This document shows positions 57,651-64,000 of a stretch of 64,000 nucleotides of DNA, piece after piece. Within the stretch, counting starts at the first letter, position 1; each line of letters begins with the position of its first letter. The stretch is from NCBI RefSeq assembly GCF_003151075.1, contig NZ_CP029482.1, positions 1,364,001-1,428,000 of the forward strand. The letters run 5' to 3'. The translations under genes were made by a program, and so were the position numbers. The notes beneath the pieces were generated by a model. It had not been told where the DNA came from. It saw nothing but the letters and a program-made list of their open reading frames with translations, and ran no database searches. The DNA is from Pseudomonas sp. 31-12. GTDB taxonomy: Bacteria; Pseudomonadota; Gammaproteobacteria; Pseudomonadales; Pseudomonadaceae.

Positions 57651-59073
57651 AATGCTTGAACATCACATGCCGAACCACGGTGTAGTCCTCCAGCCCATAC
57701 ATGGACATGTCCTTCCCGTAGCCAGACAATTTCTGACCGCCGTGGGGCATTTCGCTGACCAGCATGAAGTGCGTATTCACCCAGGTGCAGCCGTACTGCA
57801 AGCGAGCAGACAGGCGATGCGCGCGACCGACATCCGAGGTCCAGACCGACGACGCCAAGCCGTAGTTCGAGTCGTTGGCCCAGCCCAGCACCTGTGCTTC
57901 ATCGATGAACTTGGTCACCGACACCACTGGCCCGAACACTTCGCGGCGGACGATTTCGTCGTCCTGCTGAGCGTCCGCCAACACCGTCGGTTCGAAGAAG
58001 AAACCATTCCCCTCCACAGCCTTGCCGCCCGTGACCAAACGGATATGCGGTTGTGCCACGGCACGCTCGACAAACCCGGCCACGCGGTCACGGTGCTGCG
58101 CAGTGATCAGCGGCCCGAGCTCGGTCGACGGATCATCCTGCAACCCGTACTTGATGCTGCTGACCGCTTCGCCGAGCTTCTCGACGAATTTTTCGTAGAT
58201 GCCTTCCTGTGCGTAGATGCGGCAGGCGGCGGTGCAATCCTGGCCGGCGTTGTAGAAACCGAAGGTGCGAATGCCTTCCACGGCAGCGTCGATGTCGGCG
58301 TCGTCGAAGATGATCACCGGGGCCTTGCCGCCCAGTTCCATGTGCATGCGTTTGACGCTGTCGGCGGTGCTGGAAATGATGTTCGAACCGGTGGCGATCG
58401 AGCCGGTCAACGAAACCATGCGTACTTTCGGGTGCGTGACCAATGGGCTACCGACGGTAGGACCACGGCCGAACACCAGGTTAAGCACGCCGGCCGGGAA
58501 GATTTCCGACGCCAGTTCCGCCAGGTGTAACGCGGTCAGCGGGGTTTGTTCCGACGGCTTGAGCACCACGGTATTACCGGCGGCGAGGGCTGGGGCGATT
58601 TTCCAGGCGACCATCATCAGCGGGTAGTTCCACGGCGCGATGGAAGCGATCACGCCGACCGGGTCGCGGCGGATCATCGAGGTGTGGCCGGGCAAGTATT
58701 CGCCGCCGGCCGAGCCGCTCATGCAACGGCTGGCGCCGGCGAAGAAGCGGAAGACGTCGGCAATCGCCGGGATCTCATCGTTCAGCGCGGCGCTGTAGGG
58801 TTTGCCGCAGTTGTCCGATTCGAGTTTGGCCAGCTCTTCGCCGTGGGCTTCGATGGCGTCGGCGAGTTTGAGCAGTAGCAATGAGCGTTCTTTCGGCGTG
58901 GTTTGCGACCAGCTTTCGAAGGCACTATCGGCGGCACGCACGGCGGCATCGACCTGGGCTTCGCTGGCTTCGTTGATTTCCACCAGTACACGGCCGAGGG
59001 CCGGGTTGAACACTGGTTGGGCGGGGCCGTCGCCGTCGATCAGTTGGCCGTTGATCAAGAGTTTGGTTTGCAT
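57649..59073 (-). CDS. patD: Gamma-aminobutyraldehyde dehydrogenase (PatD/YdcW-like)
   Basis: 474-aa NAD-dependent aldehyde dehydrogenase that would oxidise 4-aminobutanal (1-pyrroline) from putrescine to GABA. The active-site Glu246 (MELGGKAPV) and Cys280 ([11 protein letters not shown]) are present, with PWNYPLMM and the NAD-binding SLTGSIATG. Length and adjacency to a YdcSTUV-like transporter match E. coli ydcW. It ends the leftward ydcSTUV cluster, separated by a REP pair. A paralogue starts beyond the right edge. Confidence 0.92.
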   Translation of the reverse strand: MQTKLLINGQLIDGDGPAQPVFNPALGRVLVEINEASEAQVDAAVRAADSAFESWSQTTPKERSLLLLKLADAIEAHGEELAKLESDNCGKPYSAALNDEIPAIADVFRFFAGASRCMSGSAGGEYLPGHTSMIRRDPVGVIASIAPWNYPLMMVAWKIAPALAAGNTVVLKPSEQTPLTALHLAELASEIFPAGVLNLVFGRGPTVGSPLVTHPKVRMVSLTGSIATGSNIISSTADSVKRMHMELGGKAPVIIFDDADIDAAVEGIRTFGFYNAGQDCTAACRIYAQEGIYEKFVEKLGEAVSSIKYGLQDDPSTELGPLITAQHRDRVAGFVERAVAQPHIRLVTGGKAVEGNGFFFEPTVLADAQQDDEIVRREVFGPVVSVTKFIDEAQVLGWANDSNYGLASSVWTSDVGRAHRLSARLQYGCTWVNTHFMLVSEMPHGGQKLSGYGKDMSMYGLEDYTVVRHVMFKH

Positions 59074-59121
59074 GGTTTTGTCCTCTTCGAAGCTATTGTT
59101 TTTCTTCTATGGAACCGGGCC

Positions 59122-59214
59122 CCTGTGGGAGCGGGCGTGCCCGCGATGAGGCCATCAAATTTGACATTGATATGTCTGACACACTGCCATCGCGGGCAAG
59201 CCCGCTCCCACAGG
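59122..59214. repeat. REP pair between ydcV-like and patD genes
   Basis: CCTGTGGGAGCGGGCGTGCCCGCGATG (arm 59122-59148) pairs with 59188-59214. Variant with GGGCGTGCCCGCG in place of GGCTTGCTCGCG. Its position inside a likely operon may lower patD expression relative to the transporter or stabilise the upstream mRNA. Confidence 0.85.
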
Positions 59215-59246
59215 TTCCGGTTCCCACATTGGGAGATTGTTGTTCG

Positions 59247-60056
59247 TTATTTCCCGCCGCTACCGGCCACGCTCTCACCGCCCCGGGTCAGGTAATACGC
59301 GCCGAGAATCGGCAGCATGGTCACCATCATCACCAGCATCGCGACGACGTTGGTCACCGGCACATCCCGTGGGCGACTGAGCTGGTTGAGCAGCCACAGC
59401 GGCAACGTGCGTTCATGCCCGGCGGTGAAGGTGGTGACGATGATTTCGTCGAACGACAACGCAAACGCGAGCATGCCGCCGGCCAGCAACGCCGAGCCGA
59501 GGTTCGGCAGAACGATGTAGCGAAAGGTCTGCCAGCCATCGGCGCCAAGGTCCATCGAGGCCTCGATCAAACTGTGCGAAGTGCGGCGCAAACGGGCGAT
59601 CACGTTGTTGTAGACGATCACCACACAGAAGGTCGCGTGGCCGACGATGATGGTGAACATCCCCGGCTCGATCCCCAGCGTCTTGAAGGTCGCCAGCAAC
59701 GCGATCCCGGTGATGATCCCGGGCAACGCAATCGGCAGGATCAGCATCAGCGAGATGCCCTGCTTGCCGAAGAAATCCCGCCGGTACAACGCCGCTGACG
59801 CCAAGGTGCCAAGGACCAATGCGATCAACGTCGCGACGGACGCAATCTGCAGCGACAGCTTGATCGCTTCCAGCACGTCGGGACGGGAGAACGCGATGCC
59901 GATCCACTTCAGGGTGAAGCCCTTGGGCGGAAAGCTGAACGCCGTGTCTTCAGTGTTGAAGGCGTACAGGAAGATGATCAGGATCGGGAAGTGCAGGAAC
60001 ACCAACCCGCCCCAGGCTGCGATTTTCAGTCCTAGTGAAGCCTTCTCAGAGTGCAT
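59247..60056 (-). CDS. ydcV: ABC transporter permease, YdcV/PotC-like
   Basis: 269-aa inner-membrane permease with about six helices. The family's EAA loop appears as [22 protein letters not shown] (about 160-181). It pairs with the upstream permease in a spermidine/putrescine-type importer. ATG 60056 has a GGGGG Shine-Dalgarno and overlaps the preceding gene by 11 bases. The alternative ATG at 60080 lies deeper in that gene. Confidence 0.9.
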   Translation of the reverse strand: MHSEKASLGLKIAAWGGLVFLHFPILIIFLYAFNTEDTAFSFPPKGFTLKWIGIAFSRPDVLEAIKLSLQIASVATLIALVLGTLASAALYRRDFFGKQGISLMLILPIALPGIITGIALLATFKTLGIEPGMFTIIVGHATFCVVIVYNNVIARLRRTSHSLIEASMDLGADGWQTFRYIVLPNLGSALLAGGMLAFALSFDEIIVTTFTAGHERTLPLWLLNQLSRPRDVPVTNVVAMLVMMVTMLPILGAYYLTRGGESVAGSGGK

Positions 60057-60993
60057 CGAAAGCCCCCAGTCGTTTGACAATAGTCAGGTAGATAGCGATC
60101 AGCACGATCGGCACCAATGTGAAGGCCGCGGCCATCGGCATGTTGCCGATTGCGCCTTGCTGCGCGTACACCATGCTGCCCACGAAGTAACCCGGCGGAC
60201 CCACCAGTTGCGGCACGATGAAGTCGCCCAGGGTCAGCGAAAAGGTGAAGATCGAACCGGCCGCGATGCCTGGAATCGACAGCGGCAGAATCACCTGCAT
60301 GAAAGTCTGGCGCGGCTTGGCGCCAAGGTCGGCCGACGCTTGCAGCAGCGAAGGCGGCAGGCGTTCCAGCGAGGCCTGGATCGGCAGGATCATGAACGGC
60401 AGCCAGATGTAGACGAACACCATGAAACGACCCAAGTGCGAGGTCGACAACGTGCTGCCACCGACGCCCGGAATGCCCAGCACAAACTGCAAAACCGGCT
60501 CCAGTCCAAGGTACTGAACAAACCACTGCGCAACACCGCCCTTGGCCAGCAGCAAGGTCCACGCGTAAGCCTTGACGATGTAACTGGCCCACATCGGCAT
60601 CATCACCGCGATGTAGAAAAACGCCTTGGTCTTGCCGGTGGTGTAGCGCGCCATGTAATAGGCAATCGGGAACGCGACGATGGCGCTGGCAATCGAGACG
60701 GCGACGGCCATGCTCAGGGTGCGCAGGATGATGTCGAAGTTCGACGGCTGGAACAGCGCGACAAAGTTCGCCAGGGTCAGGTCGGGGGTGACCGCCATGG
60801 TGAAGTCATCGAAGGTGTAGAAGCCTTGCCACAGCAGCACCAGCAGCGAACCGAGGTAGATCGCGCCGAACCACAGCAGCGGCGGCACCAGCAGCAGCGA
60901 CAGGTAAAAATTCGGTCGGCGATAGAGCAGGTTGGAAAACCTGCGCAACGGCGAACCGCCGGCCGGGGTTTGAGGGAGAGCCACGCTGGTCAT
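60046..60993 (-). CDS. ydcU: ABC transporter permease, YdcU/PotB-like
   Basis: 315-aa permease with an N-terminal cytoplasmic extension and about six helices. The EAA loop is [22 protein letters not shown] (about 216-237). ATG 60993 follows a GGGGTG and lies next to the ATPase stop (60995). A start at 61005 would lie inside the ATPase gene. Overlaps with both neighbours argue for coupled translation. Confidence 0.9.
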   Translation of the reverse strand: MTSVALPQTPAGGSPLRRFSNLLYRRPNFYLSLLLVPPLLWFGAIYLGSLLVLLWQGFYTFDDFTMAVTPDLTLANFVALFQPSNFDIILRTLSMAVAVSIASAIVAFPIAYYMARYTTGKTKAFFYIAVMMPMWASYIVKAYAWTLLLAKGGVAQWFVQYLGLEPVLQFVLGIPGVGGSTLSTSHLGRFMVFVYIWLPFMILPIQASLERLPPSLLQASADLGAKPRQTFMQVILPLSIPGIAAGSIFTFSLTLGDFIVPQLVGPPGYFVGSMVYAQQGAIGNMPMAAAFTLVPIVLIAIYLTIVKRLGAFDAL

Positions 60994-60994
60994 T

Positions 60995-62032
60995 TCACAC
61001 CCCACCGACAGCGTTGTCGTGCAGCGGGATCATCGCCTCGCGAGCCCAGCGTGCGCTGATGCGTTGCCCGGTCTGGTGCTGGGCGCTGACGTCCAGCCAC
61101 TGCACGTTGGCCTGGCTGATGTTGAGGGTCTGGCCGTTCTCCAGTTTCAGTTCATAGCGCGTGGCGCTGCCCTGGTACTGAATGTCGTGGAGCAAACCGC
61201 TGACTTCAATCTCGTGGCTGGCCAGCGGGCCTTCGGCAAAACGCACGTGTTCGGGGCGAATCGAAAACGGCTCTGGATTGCCGCTCAATTGCTTCGCCAG
61301 ATCGCCGCGAATCACGTTGGATGTACCGACGAATTCAGCAACAAAAGTGGTCGCCGGTTTCATGTACAGGTTGCGCGGTGTGTCGACCTGCTCGATGCGC
61401 CCTTTGTTGAATACCGCCACGCGGTCGGACATCGACAAGGCTTCAGTCTGATCGTGAGTGACGAAGATGAAGGTGATGCCGAGCTGGCGTTGCAGCTTCT
61501 TCAGCTCGCTCTGCATCTGTTCGCGCAGTTTCAGATCGAGGGCGCCCAACGGCTCGTCGAGCAGCAGCACGCGAGGGCGATTGACCAGGGCGCGGGCCAG
61601 GGCCACACGCTGGCGCTGACCACCGGACAGTTGCACCGGTTTGCGTTCGCCGTAACCGCCTAGGGCGACCATGTCGAGGGCCTCTTCGGCACGCTGCTGG
61701 CGTTCAGCTTTGCCGACGCCTTTGACTTTCAAACCGTAGGCGACGTTGTCGAGCACGTTCATATGCGGGAACAGCGCGTAATCCTGAAACACCGTGTTGA
61801 CGTCACGCTCATACGGCGGCAGCCCGGCGGCTTCTTCGCCATGAATCCGGATAGAGCCTGCGCTCGGTTGTTCGAAACCGGCGATCAGGCGCAAACAGGT
61901 GGTCTTGCCCGAGCCGGAAGGGCCCAGCATGGAAAAGAACTCGCCGTCCTGGATATCGATGGAAACCCGGTCAACGGCCTTCACTTCGCCGAACTGACGG
62001 GAAACGTTGGTGAACTGGACTGCAAGCGTCAT
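60995..62032 (-). CDS. ydcT: ABC transporter ATP-binding protein, YdcT/PotA-like
   Basis: 345-aa ATPase of polyamine-type importers. Walker A GPSGSGKTT (about 37-45), signature LSGGQRQRVALARAL (about 137-151), Walker B VLLLDEP and the switch His in FVTHDQTE are intact. A C-terminal TOBE domain follows (about 280-340). ATG 62032 begins MTLAVQFTNVSRQFG. The frame extends 17 codons further but without conservation. Energises the YdcU/YdcV pair. Confidence 0.93.
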   Translation of the reverse strand: MTLAVQFTNVSRQFGEVKAVDRVSIDIQDGEFFSMLGPSGSGKTTCLRLIAGFEQPSAGSIRIHGEEAAGLPPYERDVNTVFQDYALFPHMNVLDNVAYGLKVKGVGKAERQQRAEEALDMVALGGYGERKPVQLSGGQRQRVALARALVNRPRVLLLDEPLGALDLKLREQMQSELKKLQRQLGITFIFVTHDQTEALSMSDRVAVFNKGRIEQVDTPRNLYMKPATTFVAEFVGTSNVIRGDLAKQLSGNPEPFSIRPEHVRFAEGPLASHEIEVSGLLHDIQYQGSATRYELKLENGQTLNISQANVQWLDVSAQHQTGQRISARWAREAMIPLHDNAVGGV

Positions 62033-62125
62033 GGTGCGGTGCTCCGAAAAGGCGAGGGCGTCACAGCGGCCCTGCCAGGACATCTGGAAAATCTGAATCG
62101 TTGCGGTGTACGCGACCTGCTTTTA

Positions 62126-62259
62126 GCTCCCTCCCTCTCCCTCCGGGAGAGGGCGGGGGGTGAGGGCCGCGGTGTCGGTCATTCCCAGGAATCGAGGCGG
62201 AGTCAAAAACCACCCCTCAACCCAGCCCTCTCCCCACAGGGGAGAGGGGGAAAGGGAGC
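62126..62259. repeat. G/C-rich inverted repeat (CCCTCTCCC type) between ydcS and ydcT
   Basis: GCTCCCTCCCTCTCCCTCCGGG on the left faces GGGGAGAGGGGGAAAGGGAGC on the right (62239-62259), with inner GGGCGGGGGGTGAGGG and CCCTCAACCCAGCCC also complementary. Pseudomonas genomes carry many such elements. It occupies most of the 249-base ydcS-ydcT gap. Confidence 0.75.
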
Positions 62260-62281
62260 CGACCGTGTCGCTCTTGAGAAC

Positions 62282-63433
62282 TCAGCGACCGCCCATAATC
62301 GCGATGTAGTCCTGGGTCCAGCGGCTGTACGGCACGAACTTGCCCCCTTCAGCCTGCGGGGTTTTCCAGAAGGCCAAGTTGTCGAACTGAGCGTAACCAT
62401 TGGACGCACACCCCTCGGCACCCAGTAGCTCGCTGGCCTTGCAGCCTTCAGGCACTGCTGGCAATGCGCCGAACCAGGCTGATACGTCGCCTTGCACTTT
62501 CGGTTGCAGCGAATGGTCCATCCACTTGTAGGCGCAGTTCGGGTGCTTGGCGTCGGCGTGCATCATGGTGGTGTCCACCCAGCCCGTAGCACCTTCTTTC
62601 GGGATGACCGAGGCAACCGGCTGCTTGTCTGCCACGAGACCGTTGACCATATAGCCCCAGGTGCTGGAGGCCACGACACCTTCGTTTTTGACGTCGCTCA
62701 TCTGCACGGTCGCGTCATGCCAGTAGCGGTGGATCAAGGGCTGCTGCTTGCGAAGCAGGTCCAGTGCCGCTTTGTATTGCGCTTCGTTGAGCTGGTACGG
62801 GTCGTTGATCCCCAGTTCCGGCTGTTTCGCTTTGAGATAGAGCGCCGCATCGGCGATGTAGATCGGGCCGTCGTACGCCTGGACCCGGCCCTTGTTGGAC
62901 TTGCCGTCCGGCAGGGTCTGCTCTTCAAACACTACGCTCCAGCTGTCCGGGGCGGTCTTGAAGACATTGGTGTTGTACATCAGGACGTTCGGGCCCCACT
63001 GGTACGGAGTGCCGAAGGTTTGGTTATTGACGACGTACCACGGGCCATCCTTGAGACGAGGGTCGATGTTCTTCCAGTTCGGGATCAGCGCGGTGTTGAT
63101 CGGCTGCACACGCTTGCCGGCGATCAACCGCAACGAGGCATCGCCCGACGCGGTCACCAAGTCGTAACCGCCCTTGGACATCAGGCTGACCATCTCATCG
63201 GAAGTCGCCGCAGTCTTCACATTGACCTTGCAGCCGGTTTCCTTCTCGAAACCGGTGACCCAGTCGTAAGCCTTGTCGCTTTCGCCACGTTCGATGTAGC
63301 CGGGCCACGCCACGATATCCAACTGACCCTCGCCGGCGCCGACGGCTTTCAGCGGTTCGGCGGCCTGGAGGCTGGCGCTGGCCAGCAGCGCCGTGGTGAT
63401 TGCACTAAGCAGTGCGGTCTTATGCACGAACAT
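62282..63433 (-). CDS. ydcS: Periplasmic polyamine-type binding protein, YdcS-like
   Basis: 383-aa solute-binding protein with a signal peptide (cleaved after SLQAA, about residue 25) and an SBP family 1/PotD fold (LDIVAWPGYIERG near 39-51, CKVNVKTAATSDEMVSLM, YDLVTASGD). Closest in type to YdcS, whose ligand in E. coli is not firmly set, with putrescine or GABA-like compounds suggested. ATG 63433 is the only start giving a signal peptide. First gene of the ydcSTUV-patD series. Confidence 0.92.
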   Translation of the reverse strand: MFVHKTALLSAITTALLASASLQAAEPLKAVGAGEGQLDIVAWPGYIERGESDKAYDWVTGFEKETGCKVNVKTAATSDEMVSLMSKGGYDLVTASGDASLRLIAGKRVQPINTALIPNWKNIDPRLKDGPWYVVNNQTFGTPYQWGPNVLMYNTNVFKTAPDSWSVVFEEQTLPDGKSNKGRVQAYDGPIYIADAALYLKAKQPELGINDPYQLNEAQYKAALDLLRKQQPLIHRYWHDATVQMSDVKNEGVVASSTWGYMVNGLVADKQPVASVIPKEGATGWVDTTMMHADAKHPNCAYKWMDHSLQPKVQGDVSAWFGALPAVPEGCKASELLGAEGCASNGYAQFDNLAFWKTPQAEGGKFVPYSRWTQDYIAIMGGR

Positions 63434-63515
63434 GGGGGTTCCCTCTTCTTTAATTATGGTCGGGGCAGGTGTGAACGTGGTGAAGCATGCCGTGAGCGGC
63501 TTGTTATTAGCGTAG

Positions 63516-64000
63516 TCAGAGATGCTGGCCGTGGCGGGCCATGATGTGCCGCACCACGCTGTAGTCCTGAAGCGAATCGCTGGATAAGTCTTTGCCATAG
63601 CCCGAACGCTTGAGGCCGCCGTGGGGCATTTCGCTGACCAACATGAAATGGCTGTTGATCCAGGTGCAGCCGTACTGCAAGCGCGCCGCGACCTGCATAG
63701 CCTTGTCCAGGTTCTGGGTCCAGACTGAGGAGGCGAGTCCGTATTCCGAATCGTTGGCCCAGTCCACCGCTTGTTCGAGTTGATCGAAACGGGTCACGGT
63801 GACCACCGGCCCGAACACTTCGCGCTGGACGATTTCATCGCTCTGTTTGCAACCGGCCAGCAGGGTGGGCTGGTAATAGAAGCCAGCGCCTGAATGCACT
63901 GCCGCGCCCGTCACCCGCTCGATGTGCGGCTGGCCGAGGGCGCGTTCGACGAAACTGGCCACGCGGTCGCGCTGGCGAGTGCTGATCAGCGGGCCGATCT
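63516..64000 (-). CDS. Second gamma-aminobutyraldehyde-type dehydrogenase, C-terminal part (cut by window edge)
   Basis: 161 residues of an aldehyde dehydrogenase whose start lies right of the window. [31 protein letters not shown] and [30 protein letters not shown] align closely with the PatD-like enzyme at 57649-59073. The catalytic Cys and Glu are outside the window. It precedes ydcS on the same strand by 82 bases, so the transporter is flanked by two related dehydrogenases. Confidence 0.92.
   Translation of the reverse strand, partial: IGPLISTRQRDRVASFVERALGQPHIERVTGAAVHSGAGFYYQPTLLAGCKQSDEIVQREVFGPVVTVTRFDQLEQAVDWANDSEYGLASSVWTQNLDKAMQVAARLQYGCTWINSHFMLVSEMPHGGLKRSGYGKDLSSDSLQDYSVVRHIMARHGQHL

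Overview
The window is a chromosomal segment of a GC-rich gammaproteobacterium, almost certainly a fluorescent Pseudomonas (P. fluorescens group). Three things point there: gene blocks that match known Pseudomonas order (valS-holC-pepA-lptFG; lepAB-rnc-era-recO-pdxJ; mltF/purL through recJ), genus-typical families (DUF3509, DUF1289, a NagE-NagF phosphotransferase system), and many Pseudomonas REP-type inverted repeats between genes. No rRNA, tRNA, insertion sequence or CRISPR array was seen.

Layout. 1-6.5 kb: valS (cut by the left edge), an AT-rich small secreted protein, holC, pepA and the LPS-export permease pair lptF-lptG. 6.6-12.7 kb: lepA, lepB, rnc, era, recO, pdxJ, covering translation, secretion, RNA processing and cofactor synthesis. 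12.9-18.8 kb: mltF and purL plus a NIF3-like protein. 19-26.2 kb: a complete N-acetylglucosamine system read leftwards as nagR-nagA-sugar-phosphate deaminase-nagF-nagE, taking GlcNAc from phosphotransfer uptake to fructose-6-phosphate. 26.6-35.2 kb: small housekeeping and accessory genes, namely an L,D-transpeptidase, two Nudix hydrolases, a gamma-carbonic anhydrase-like protein, purT, an MHS transporter, a CNNM/CorC protein and a cytochrome-assembly protein. 35.4-40.9 kb: ffh, the rpsP-rimM-trmD-rplS operon, xerD and dsbC. 41-51.9 kb: hom-thrC, a kinase-less sensor-like protein, DUF3509, a periplasmic binding-fold protein, a CaiB-type CoA-transferase, yaeQ, recJ and an old-yellow-enzyme reductase. 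52-54.3 kb: opgD and a 61-aa protein. 54.3-57.2 kb: an accessory island with a Bro-N antirepressor-like gene, a structured RNA leader and an AAA ATPase/RloB pair resembling AbiL-type phage defence. 57.2-64 kb: a frameshifted small membrane-protein gene, then a ydcSTUVW-like polyamine/gamma-aminobutyraldehyde locus with two paralogous aldehyde dehydrogenases, the second cut by the right edge.

The most interesting region is 54.3-57.2 kb. Upstream of the Bro-N gene and on its strand, an approximately 81-nt RNA domain can be closed by two helices. It carries two segments complementary, in nested order, to the bro leader, one of them covering the bro Shine-Dalgarno. This is the logic of the phage P1 C4 antisense RNA controlling an antirepressor. 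The neighbouring RloA/RloB pair makes the locus look like a phage-related defence or regulatory cassette. Other points of interest are two apparent synteny breakpoints around the lepA-pdxJ block, a NagE with a second EIIB domain lacking its phosphorylatable cysteine, a sensor protein that stops where a kinase would begin, and tandem hairpins directly upstream of hom.
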